From Lotus japonicus (Eukaryota; Streptophyta; Magnoliopsida; Fabales; Fabaceae): a stretch of 64,000 nt of DNA. Shown here in pieces: positions 46,228-57,030 of this stretch (the first letter of the stretch is position 1; each line of letters starts with the position of its first letter). The stretch spans positions 51,088,964 to 51,152,963 of the forward strand of contig NC_080044.1 in assembly GCF_012489685.1 (NCBI RefSeq). The letters are read 5' to 3'. The notes beneath the pieces were generated by a model. It was not told the origin of the DNA, ran no database searches, and saw nothing but the letters and a program-made list of their open reading frames with translations. Both the position numbers and the translations under genes were made by a program.

Positions 46228-49045
46228 TCAGATCTTCTCCTTTTTCACAACTTTCAGGGGTTTCTTGTCAGCAACTGAGACTCCAACAACTTCAGCATCA
46301 AGGGGTGATGGACGCTTGGAGGGAGGGGAAATCGTGCTTTCAACAGATACATCCACTTCAGGCTCTTTAGCAGTTTCAACAACTTGGATAGCTTCAACAG
46401 ATTCATCACCAACACTCTTCTTCTACAATAAAAAGAGACATGATAACGATGCAATTATTTTGCTGTATATAAAGCCACAAAAAAATTAAATAGAAAACAG
46501 AAATATCTTTTATAAACCTTTTCCTTAGACTTCAAATATGTTTTAGTAGATTTCTTAGTTGAACTAAGGCAAGCAAGAGGAACAGCAGTTGCCCGAGGAG
46601 ATTGCTCGCCACTGGAACCATCAGAATCAACAGACTTATTGATGTCCAATTCACCAGCTGGTTCAACCTCTTCTAATGCCATATCATGTTTTGCAGACTT
46701 ATCTCCAACAATCTAGAATAGAATACATAAATATCAATGTACAAAAGAGAACTTAATAATAAACATAAATTTAAGAAGCATATTTATAACTTATAAAAAA
46801 TTTACTTTAGCATTTGGAGTTGGATCAGAAGGGACAGGAGAGATTCGCTGAGTATCCGAACTCAAGTCAACAACAGGAGAATTAGAAGTCTCCACAATCT
46901 TGGAATTTCCAGCATTAACAAACTCGCCATTAAGATCCTAAATTTATTTCAAAGATTAAATTAACAATCATTGAAGCAATTACATCAAAACTGAAGTTGA
47001 ATCCAAAGTAAAGTTTACCTTCACTATAATCAGAGATGAAGATTCACCCTTCAACACTGAAGTAGGGGTCCCCATAATCAACAATGGAGCCGAACCCTCA
47101 ATAGAGGGAAGGGATGCCTGAAACTGACACATAACCTCTGAGTCAGAGCAGATTTTCTTAACTCGGTACGATGGTTCAAATATCGAGTTTGAGCTGTTAT
47201 TGACTTCAATTTTGAATAGAAATGTTTGATCAATGAGTTCCAAAACATCAGCATGAACTTCAAAATCAGCAAGATCCTAAAAACTGAAAGAATGAATAAA
47301 CATCAGCCCCATAACAAATTCATATAAATAAAAGAGTTAATAGGACATTACTTACCTTGGTTGGATCTTTGGCCAAAGCAGCACATGGTTTATTCAGAAG
47401 GACAGATGCCTCTTGATCAAAGATATCAAAGGTTGTTGATTATGTGGTATCAACAACTCTGACTTGCAGCTTATATCTGGGGATCGGTAAAACCATATGG
47501 CAAACACAGTTCTCACAGAAAAACATTCCGTCTGCGGAATACACCTTCTTGTTACACTTGCATGCGGGATACCACCAAGGACCTTCAGGAATAAACTTAA
47601 CTGTAGCCAGCACAACACATGTAGACTTCTGAAGAATAGAGTCATTTAGGAAAATTAATGTCAGCATAGTCAGAATTAATAAAAATATTACAATCAACTT
47701 TAATATAAGAAAAAATACCTCTGTTAAAACTTTTATCTACTCAATTGTCTTCCCTTCAGTAAGGTTCAAGAAATCTTCAGCAATGGGAACTTTGTAAGAG
47801 TCTTGTAGCTGACTCAAGACTTGGGATGCAGGGTCAGTCAGTGCAAAAAATCTGCAAGGAAAAAATCCGCATTTCAGTTACTATACTGGACAACAAATGA
47901 GAACCAATGCTTTCAACAATAAATAACCTTTCACAAAGTGGAGCTGCCTCTTCAACATCAGGATTAAACAGGATCTTTGTAGCTCCATACACATTTTGAA
48001 TGCTTGGTATCCCTGACATAAAAAACACATGTTAAAACAATATATAAATTTAGTACAGACTACCTAATAAGCAAATATTGCATGTGACAACCTCTGAATG
48101 GTTTCATCTTTGCAAATTGCACAATAACAACTGCATTAGTCATATCTCCGGATGCTAATTGTCCAAGAATCTCTGGTACATATTTTCCAAAAAATGCACA
48201 CTCAAGACGAACATTGCACATCGTAAAGGTCAAACATTAGTAAAGAACATATATAAAAAGCAACAGGAAAACCAATAAGTTTAATAAATTATAGGAATGT
48301 CGCCTCACCCATCTTGAAAAAGCTCAAGAGTAATTCGCTTTTGCAGTTTTCCATCCTTTTCAAATTCTTGCTCGCCACTGGACCCAGTAAGAATCCCAAT
48401 AACATCTGAAGTAAAAGGTTGTTAAATAAATGAGAACCAATAATAGAAATTTCAATCAAAAAACAAAATAAGCGAATTCAGAGTTTGCAAAAAGATTTTA
48501 ACCTGTCAGATAAGATGAATCTAGTACATTGAACCGGATGTCAGAAAGAGGAGTGAAAGAATAAGGACTCATGGTTATCGGAGTGTTTGTGGCCAATCTG
48601 ACAGTGGTGTGCATCTCAAAGTTAATCTTATAGGTATGCGTTGTTGTTCTGAACTCGCCACCATTTTCACCAACACTAAAGGACGATATCTGATAGACAC
48701 GAGTACACGACCCTCTGTAATCAAAGGCTGAAACCTATACACCAGGGACTTCCGGACAGTAGCATGGATCTTACAGCCCTAGAATAATATTTGAGAAAGA
48801 ACGCAAAAACAGAAGTAAAGCAATATGAGGAAATAAGAGGCGGAGGATGATGGATTCAACAACAGAGATGGTCCTTAAATAGGGAATTAGAGAGAAGATG
48901 GTAGAACCCCAAATTCGAATTAGGGTTTAATGAAATGAATTAAGGATTTAGAGTTCCGAAAACTAACCTCGGGGAAGGTTGAGGGGCGGCTGGAATCAAA
49001 TAAATGGCCACCTTGGGTAAACATCCACAGGATTTGGATCGCCAT
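46228..49045 (-). pseudogene. RPA1-like single-strand DNA-binding protein gene, broken
   Basis: Multi-exon gene similar to the plant replication protein A 70 kDa-like family. From 5' to 3' on the minus strand: a doubtful first exon (48968-49045), an OB-fold/DUF223 exon (48503-48778; GCKIHATVRKSLVYRFQPL, then FSVGENGGEF), VIGILTGSSGEQEFEK (about 48310-48405), FFGKYVPEILGQLASGDMTN (about 48090-48225), a short exon with SIPSIQNVYGATKILFNPDV (about 47925-48010), the Rep-A C-terminal zinc ribbon (47440-47645; GPWWYPACKCNKK, then CENC), and Ser/Glu-rich tail exons ending at 46228. A 7-bp insertion-like duplication near 48697-48710 shifts the frame and a TAA at about 47440 stops it after the ribbon, so it appears non-functional. 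Exon borders of the tail are approximate. Confidence 0.7.
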
Positions 49046-49949
49046 ACTTAGTGAGAAGCATCACGCGTGTTTGGGTTGATTACGGGAAAATGATGGTGGA
49101 GAAAAAGAAGATAGAACAATGCTGTGTTTAATGGCTGAGTGCAGCTTACGTTGGGGAGAGAGAAACGTTCAGAATGGGCCTGGTTCAACGATAAATAATC
49201 AATAATCATCAATAATACTATTAAAATATTATTAATTTATTTAAACCCATAAAATTCTGAAAAGTTTGAGATGTAACAAACTATTACGTGAATCACATCT
49301 GGAAAGTTTGAGATAATTTTGTTAATTAACAAAATATCATAAATTTATTTAAACACATAATTTCAGAAAGTTAAAAAGGATCCAAATATTTTATTATATA
49401 AAAGATACTTTCAAAAAACTAATATAGAAAAGATTGATACATAAAAAAATAATGGATTGAAAAATAATTTTAAATTATGAATTAATTAGTACGAATAAAT
49501 GGGGTAGCAATTAAATTCAAAGAGAATAATGAGAGAGAGGAGTTATTAATAATAATGGGGGAGAGGAAGGAGAGGAGACGTTTAAAAAAAAATCAGAAAA
49601 GTTAGGTAAATGCCACATGTACAGTGAAGATGTGAGAAGGGTTGTTAGTTTGACATGTGGAATTCCACTAATTCTAAGAATGCATGAGAGCTTAGAATGC
49701 ATGAGGAGATGACATCTCAGCATTTGGTCCTTTGAACCTTTCCTCTTTTAATAGTATTATTGATATGCTAGCGCCATATACATTCATATATTATTAATTA
49801 TTAATTTAATGAATTAATTTAAATATCATTCATATATAAAATTAATTTAGTGAACTTATATTATAAATCAATTCAAATTAATATAAAGGTAAAAAATGAT
49901 GCAACTCTTATATAATGATAAAAATATGGGAATTGTTATTCAGACCCAA

Positions 49950-50042
49950 ACGCACGTTGAAAGTGCGTGATAGACGCACCTTCCAAGTGCGTGATGGACA
50001 CACTTTCCAAGTGCGTTTTGGTCGCACTTTCACAGTGCGAGC
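49950..50042. repeat. 24-bp degenerate tandem repeat
   Basis: About three to four units of the form AAGTGCGT(G/T)..G(A/T)CGCACTTTCC; the units are partly self-complementary (GTGCG and CGCAC). Confidence 0.7.
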
Positions 50043-50544
50043 AATTTTTTTTTCATAAAGGGCTTTTTCGGATTTTACAAATTTAACCGGGTTTGAATAG
50101 CTGTGGTCTGAATAACAATTTTCTAAAAACATTTATACCCATTTTGGTTATTACATTATCAAAATCTATTCTAATCAAAGTTACTCAAACAAAATTTTGT
50201 TACGAAAATCAATTATTGATAAATGTACCAAACAAAAATCATATACTCACACTCACGTTTACCGTATCCAATTCTTACCATATCAAATTCTTCTAATGTT
50301 GATCCAAGCACACTCTACCGTTGTTGGGGGTTCTAATTTGTGTTATTATTTTGTAATTCTAGCATATTCATATATCTATCTTTCTCTGCTTTTCCTGTAC
50401 TAGCTTAGCTCTGGCTTTCTTATTGTTGTCAGTCTCTTAAATAATATCTTTGTATTTGGGCTTAGCACCCATTGTGCTAACTTTAAATACAATTCTTGGT
50501 TTATTAAAAAAAAATCTTTTTTTTTCGTTACTAGATAGAGTTTT

Positions 50545-50685
50545 TTTATAGACAAATGTTAGTTGTTAGAAATGTTAGTAAATTAATCTCTTCTTCGGGT
50601 TCGAACTCGGACCATTCACCCTTTCTCCGACCCAACCCTTATGTCCCTAGCTCTTACCACTTGAACTATCCTTCGGGGAGGAAAA
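50545..50685 (-). mobile_element. tRNA-derived SINE
   Basis: On the minus strand an A-box-like TAGTTCAAGTGGT (complement of 50656-50668) is followed after about 48 bases by a B box GAGTTCGAACC (complement of 50598-50608), the internal RNA polymerase III promoter order of tRNA-type SINEs. The 3' end is T/A-rich. Exact ends are uncertain. Confidence 0.65.
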
Positions 50686-51000
50686 TTATAAATAGAGTAA
50701 GCGAATTAGGGGTGCACATGCCCAGGTAGAACTAATGAACCCACCTAATTCAACCCGACCCTATAACAAAAAAAATCCGGGTTGAATTGTAAAAACAGGT
50801 CAATCGGATAAATTTTATTACAATTCAATCATCTTCGGATCAGATATCAGTTTTAATAATGCATCTAACTCAACCTTAAATTCAAACCAATAATAATAAT
50901 ATATGATTTAATATTTATTTTTAATAATTTTCCTTGACCTTCTACATGTAAAATCTGAAACCCTTGTTTGTAGTTATTTTTTGTTGTATGGATATTGTTA

Positions 51001-54000
51001 GTTATTGTAAGACCCAAGTTTTTAAGCTTATGCTAAGTGAATAAACTTCTTATTCACGATTAGGGTTGATGTAATGTGAAAGGAAACCTGAACCAGAGTT
51101 TACTAAATGAAATAAATTTATGAAGGAAAAAGTTCAGGAAAAGTCCAAGGATTGCATCATGATCGATAAAAGTTATAGCACGATCGTTATACGCTTAAAC
51201 CTAGGGCAGAAACCCTAGTAAATAGCTAGTTTTCACTTAAAGTCGCGATGGAAGCTAATTCCAAAAATCTTCAGAGAAATGTTAGAACTTCTCTTATTCC
51301 ATATATCACACGCGTTTCGAGGCGACACTCTAGGATCTACGAACGTTCGATTCCAATCATCGGAAGTTTGCCGAAACTAAAACCCTGATAGTTCAAAAAC
51401 TCTAGAATCAACCGACAATGAAGACTTTCTCTATTCAGAGCTTCAAATGAAGATTCTACACGCGTACACCCATTTCTTCAGAAGGAAGTTTTCTATTCCG
51501 ACATTCGATGCAAAAAGTAACTTATCGGGTAAAATAGTTTTACACCGACTTTGCATTAGTTACTTAAAATACTAGGAGACCTCATTTTAGTTTTGGAATT
51601 CTCTCGCCAAAACCTATCTTAGAATTCACGGAGAATGAAGCCGGAAAAATCAGATTCGCGAAACTTTCATTTTCCCGCGTTTTGTCAACCTCTATATATA
51701 GCAAGAAAAGGAGAAAAAATGGCAAAAACTTCACCATTTTCTCTCCAAACCAGCGAGCTTCACCAAGAGAGGAGGAAGAAGAGCTTTTGTTCATTTCTTG
51801 CTTGATCGTTGATTCGACAGTTGCTGCTTGAAGGTATCGAGGTATAGTCGCTAATCCTTACCTCTGATCGTCTTTTCCATAGCTTTTCTCTATGTCTTTC
51901 TGTGCTCATAGTTTTGAGGTTTTTGCAAAACTATCATGATAATTCCATTTTTGATTCTAAACATCTTCCCTACGTTGTCCTGAGTATGTTTAGCTAATAA
52001 TACTGCGCCGATTCTCAAAAAACTACCGTCGAGTTTCAATTATGCTTAAAATACCCATTTTGGGGCAAAGCTTCGTCCTTTGGGCTGAAAACTATCGCCT
52101 TAGCTTAGTGCTAGTAGGATTAGTCGTCATAAACGTCGTTGGTGACATCCCCATCCAATTTGTTTTTCGAAATTTCAGTTTTGAATTTCTGAGCTAAAAA
52201 TAATGACCAAAATACCCCTGTGACAGTTTTTGATCCGATAATTTTTCCGAGTTTAGAATACCCTTAGTTACGGCTAATGATAGCATAGGAACCAAGTTTG
52301 ATCGAAGAAAAATCGAACCCCACAATTACCAATAGTGGCCGAGCACTCTAAGGGGGGAGGAGGAAAATTCCTTTTTCAAAAACTTGTCCTTTCGCGCTAG
52401 ATTATCGTACCTCGGAGTATGTATTACTTCGGGTAACCTTAGTGAGCATTGATAGCTTAGTTTCCGATAGATTTTGATAGAATTCTGTGGTTTTGCTCTA
52501 AAGCTGCTTTTGAGGAATTTCCTGAAGAGCAAGGCATTAATTGTGAAGGAACTTTCGAAGATCACCCTGGAGAATCTACAGGTGAGGGCTTCTCACTGAA
52601 TCCTTAGTTAATGCTTAGGGTCGATGCTTTCGACATTGATTTACTGTTTATGCACTTGTTTGTGGTTGATTGGAAAAATGTTTTCTGAGGCTTCGGCTGA
52701 CAATGTAGATGATTCATCTACTGACTGTTTTTTAGATTGACTTACATGCTATGTGCTATGTGGGTAATCTAAGATGTGTGGTGCATGCTTTATATGCTAA
52801 GTGCTACGTGTTTATTCTGAGATGTATTGATATATGACATGTTGGTTGACTGTGATGATTTAATTATGTCTTTCGCTGATATCTGTGATTCTGAGTAGTG
52901 AGAATAGCGGGCAGGTCATGCTGATTTTATTTTGAGAGTTTTGAGAAAGTTTGATAGGACGAATGAGATTCGGGCCTTGTTATGGTTTTTCATGGATCGA
53001 GACATTGTCTGGAGCCATTTGGGATTTGGAGATCCCGAGAACTTATAAGATTCGCGATAAGACTAAAAAGATATTATTTTGTGAAGAAAACTCATAAGAC
53101 ATTAAACAACCTCTAAATCTTCATATAATGATAATAAACTCGAAAGGAAGCTTAGGATGCAAATCTTAGTTTTGGAAAACGAGAAGTGTCGTCGGATCCA
53201 AGTGTTGAGGAGATTGGTGAGTTCTGAGTATGTTGATGCTCTTGTGCTCTGGGAGCAGTTGTGTTGTTGGGCTATCCGGGGGATAAGTCCGGGAAATTGA
53301 TAGTTTCCGAGTATGTTGATACTCTTTGCTCGTTGAGCAGTTTTGGCCATCGGATGGAGATGTGTCGGATGATTTGGAGATCATCATGAGTTATGTGTTG
53401 TTGTAGAGATGTGTCTTTTGTCGCAGAATCGACTGTTACCTTAGGGTAAGCTTTTAGAGACATTAATTTAGCTAGAACACATGGCGACGTGTCGAGTGAG
53501 GTCAGAGACGTTGTTTGGCTAATCATACTGCATTCATGCAACATTAATGAGGTATTAACACGAGACGGACTTCGGACCTCAGTGGATTCCAAAATGGTCA
53601 TAAGACCGGATTTCCGCGAAAGAGCGTTTGTAGACGACTCTTAGTAGCAGACCGAAATGGCAGACCTTCGGGTTTACTGCTGATCTGACTACGTGTTGTT
53701 GTTGGAGTAAGAGGCACGCGGGCCGAAATGGTCCCACCGTGGCTGGTGTTAGGGCTGATCCGTTTGATGTCCATCCGTTCCGGAATGCATTTGGTTAACT
53801 GGGTTAACCGCCATATCATTTCATGCAACATGCATACTGACTTAGTTGCTGTGTGTGAGTGATACTTGTTAATCCTATTTGATGCATGCTATTTGTTATT
53901 GTTTTTGTTTATATTCATTGTGGAGTATGCAACCCTAGGATGTTATCTCTAGCTATAAGCCTAAGTGGCAATTTCTTATCTGTACCTATTGGGTTTATTA

Positions 54001-55042
54001 CTTACATAATTCTTTGGAGTTGACCCTCGCGTCTTCTGTGTGTGTTTTGGCGGACAACGCCCTTTGTCAAATGTCCATTGCGGACTGGTTCACAATGGTC
54101 CACCCTTCGGGGGGGATTAGATACAAGATGATAGACCAGGACGACCCCGGTTCGTGGGTGGTTGACCCCGCTAGCCATCGAGCGACGTACTCGGGGCGGA
54201 TCATGGAGGACCATGTTGATAGGGTAGGATACTTGACGTCAGGAGTGCTGCGGAGATGCACTGTCAGTTTCAACTTGCCACCTGGTGTGCACTGCGGACC
54301 AGGATTTGGAGGACCACCACCGCCACCGTCGTCTTCGGATGATGAGGACCCCTCAGAGGAGGAGCCTGTGGGAGTGCATTCTTCAGAGTCCAGTTCACCC
54401 ACCGTTGCTGTTATAGATGATCATAGATTGGGCCCTAAGCCCGTGAGTCCAGCACCGGAGCGCATCGCGGTTGCGAGAGGAGGACGGGTAGTGTACCTAG
54501 ACTTGATCGTTCTGGATTCGGATTCAGACGATGATCACGCTAGCACGTAGGTTTTAGTGCTGGTGTGAGCTCCTCGAGATAGGATTAGTGTAGGAGTAGA
54601 GTCTTAGCTCTAACTGTCATTTGTTTCCTTTGGGACAGGGTAGTTTCCCACCTATAGCTTTTTGTGTGGTTTCCTTACGGGAATCACAGAGAGTTGGTTG
54701 GACTTAGGAGGTCTTCTTTTCAGGCCATTGGGCCAACTTATTCTCATTTTTGAAGGTTGTGTTGCGGACACTTAACCTTTCCTGTTGGTTTGTATATATT
54801 GCCTACGGGCGCTACACTTTCTACTTTCCGTCACTGGAGGTTACTCGTGACGAGGTTGCTACTTACAGCGGGGGGGCTGTTATATATAATGTATATTAGT
54901 TCTGTTGTCTTTCGCTTTTGAGTTTTATTTACTTCAGTCTTGTTTATATTATAGACGGAAAAAAAAAATATTCACGTTTTCCGCATTAAGTTTATTTTTG
55001 GTTACTAAAGTGACGCCACCGAAATCGGGGTGTTACAGTTAT
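51001..55042 (+). mobile_element. Solo LTR of a Tekay/Del-type element
   Basis: The LTR is 51006-55037 (4032 bp), from TGTAAGACCC to CGGGGTGTTACA. Perfect 5-bp target duplications GTTAT lie at 51001-51005 and 55038-55042. There is no internal region, so the rest was lost by LTR-LTR recombination. Much of it matches the minus LTRs at 1-2627 and 57031-60888, but the part from about 53850 differs. TATA-like TCTATATATA at 51691-51700 marks the likely U3 promoter. It holds a 178-codon frame (54014-54550). Confidence 0.93.
54014..54550 (+). CDS. Unidentified 178-codon ORF inside the solo LTR
   Basis: I do not recognise a function. The frame starts MELTLASSVCVLADNALCQM and has a first half with a mixed, folded-looking composition (ADWFTMVHPSGGIRYKMIDQ, later SGRIMEDHVDRVGYLTSGVL). 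A Pro run and an acidic Ser/Asp/Glu stretch (about 101-125) follow, and the tail is acidic (DSDSDDD). It lies about 2.3 kb after the LTR TATA box, in sequence that would form the 5' leader of a full element's RNA. The corresponding part of the 57031-60888 LTR has no such frame. It may be a retroelement accessory ORF, a captured gene piece or chance. Confidence 0.35.
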   Translation: MELTLASSVCVLADNALCQMSIADWFTMVHPSGGIRYKMIDQDDPGSWVVDPASHRATYSGRIMEDHVDRVGYLTSGVLRRCTVSFNLPPGVHCGPGFGGPPPPPSSSDDEDPSEEEPVGVHSSESSSPTVAVIDDHRLGPKPVSPAPERIAVARGGRVVYLDLIVLDSDSDDDHAST

Positions 55043-55186
55043 GAACTTATGATGTAATTGAGTATTGGAGGCATGAGGTACTTGTTCAGTTGTTTGTAAT
55101 TAGTTACAATGGCGGAGCCAGAATTTCTTTGGAGCCCGGGCAAGGTTCAATGTCTAATTTGAAAACCATAATTGAATATTCGGATA
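55043..55186. other. Short spacer with a hAT-like end
   Basis: Contains AATGGCGGAGCCAGAATTTC at about 55109-55128, like the ends of the hAT element at 30763. The other end is not visible; it may have been cut off by the LTR that starts at 55187. Confidence 0.35.
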
Positions 55187-57030
55187 TGTAAGACCCTGAA
55201 ATAAATAACTAGATTATTTATTTATTTTCGTTGTATTAATTAATGGAGTAATTATATTCTATTATTTTTATGTTATTTTCTTGACTCGAACCCTTGTGAG
55301 TCATGAAAATTATTTATATAGTAATTAAGTTCAGATTATGACTAAGGATGTTACGTTGGTCAGTTTGATTGATAGCACAAGTCATATTCGCACCCGAAGA
55401 AGGTCGAGAGTGTCTGAAAAAGGCTATATCCGCTCATAGAGCACTGTTTAAGAGAGATTTAGAATCAAAGGAAAAATAAGAACCTCTAGGTATTTTTCCC
55501 ACGACCAGTGTTTCGTTACGAAACTCTAGACTATACGCACGTCAGTTTCTGCTTCCTGGAAGTCCGTCGAAGCTGGACCTTATCTTCTCGGGGACTTTAA
55601 TTAAGACTCTGAATAAAGAGTTTTTCTATTCAGAGCTTCTAACGAAGTTTCCATCCACATGTCCTCATTTCTTTCGACGTTTGCGATCTTTTTCCAGAAG
55701 GGAGTTTCTTTATTCGACGTCCACTGCAAAAAGTAGTTTTTCGGCAAAAATCGATTCACACCGTCTTTGAGACATTTTCCTCAATTAAATGAACCTTGAT
55801 TTGAGCTTCGACATTATGTCGCCGAATACTCAATTTTTATCAGCAGATGACAGTAACAAAACGACCGAAACCGCAAAATCTTAATTTTTCGGATTTTACC
55901 CTCACCTATAAAAGGGGAAAAAAAATGAGAAATGAGCATTTCTCATTTCTTCCCCATAGTGGCCGAGCCTAGAGAGAGAAAGAGAGAGTTACAGAGCTTT
56001 TCTTCAGTTCTTGCCCGATCGTCCTGATTTCTGAAGCTACGCGTAGGTGTAGAGGTAAGGGTGCTTGATCTTGCTTCTGTTTTTACTTTCTGTTGGGTTT
56101 TTCCATGACTTTCTATGCTCAAAGTTTGGATCAAAATGTCAAAATGTCAGATAGCTTTGATTTTTCTTTTCAACTACCTTCCCTACTAACCCAACATGCA
56201 TTAATTAATCATTGTCGGTGCGTTCGGATTTTCACCGAGTCGTCTTAGATCTGAAAAACTGTCCAAAAACTCATTTTCTCTATGAGTTTACTTTTTGATT
56301 CAAAAAGTCTTGATCTTGCTTAGGGCCTTTGAGATTAGTTGTTACTAAAGGCTTTGTTTATCATTATTCAAAATTTGTTTCGAAAAATATCGACTTTGAG
56401 TTTTCGGGCAATTTTATTGGACTAAAAAGCCCTTATTCGACTTTTAGCTTCTGTAATTGTTCCGAGTGTTTACCTACCCTAGATATCACCTAAGAATACA
56501 TAGGAATTTAATTAGATCGAAGAAGAAGTTCGGGAAACCTCATTTTTGCTAGTGGCCGAGACTTGTGTTATGGTACCGTATCCAAAAATAAATTTTGGGT
56601 CTGTAAGGCCTAAGCTATAGAGTATCTCTTTCAATTGTCGAAATTTTGGCTTTGGTTTCGTGTCATTCCGAGTTCTGTAGCTCGAGTTATGCGCATTTTA
56701 GCGAACACAGGTCTTATTGTCCATTCGTGCCTAAATGTCGAACTCTAAAGCTTCGAAAACTTCTTTTCGGGTTTTGTTAGTGTTATTAGTTGTATTGTTT
56801 CGTAGCGACTAAGCAATGATACTTTGATTAAGGTTTGGAATGAGTTCAGCTGAGGAAAGAGGCTTTGGAGCAAGCAGTGAGGTTTCATGACGAAGGAGGA
56901 CACCCCGGAGAACTTGCTGAGTACGGGAACTGCTTTTGGGATCGAATTGCGATGTTGAGCTTGGATGGAGAAATAAAAGGTTAGGGTAACTCAATTTTAG
57001 AGCGTCCTTGATTCTTGCCTGCTTTAATTG
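55187..57030 (+). mobile_element. LTR of a related Tekay-type subfamily, interrupted
   Basis: Starts TGTAAGACCC like the solo LTR but then diverges. It shares the order of landmarks with it: GCAAAAAGTA near 55726, a TATA box CTATAAAAGG at 55906-55915, AGTGGCCGAGC, and a GAGGTAAGG donor-like site at 56054. It ends abruptly where the 57031 element is inserted, so the rest of this LTR probably lies beyond the window. Confidence 0.7.

Larger units (their letters stand above)
45088..49763 (-). mobile_element. Helitron-like segment carrying an RPA-like gene
   Basis: Proposed minus-strand Helitron. The 3' end is the hairpin CCCGTGCAACGCACGGG followed by TGAAAAATCTAG (CTRR form) at 45090-45115. The 5' end is TCAATAATACTATTAAAAGA read from 49763, with A before TC. 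It carries an RPA-like gene, a cargo known from plant Helitrons, but no Rep/helicase, so it would be non-autonomous. Against it: the base after CTAG is G, not the usual T, and an inverted copy of the 5' word starts at 49209, so the right boundary could belong to a different small element. Confidence 0.45.
49764..51000. other. Spacer with small repeats and a SINE
   Basis: AT-rich sequence. It contains a 24-bp repeat block (49950-50042), a possible LINE-like 3' end with A-run (about 50400-50516), the SINE at 50545-50685, and a diverged AACCCGACC-rich stretch (50700-50900). No coding gene. Confidence 0.5.

Noticed and set aside
46254..46454. 66-codon Leu-rich minus-strand frame
   Set aside because: Wrong frame of the last exon of the RPA-like gene.
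54067..54402. 111-codon minus-strand frame
   Set aside because: Antisense shadow of the 54014-54550 frame.
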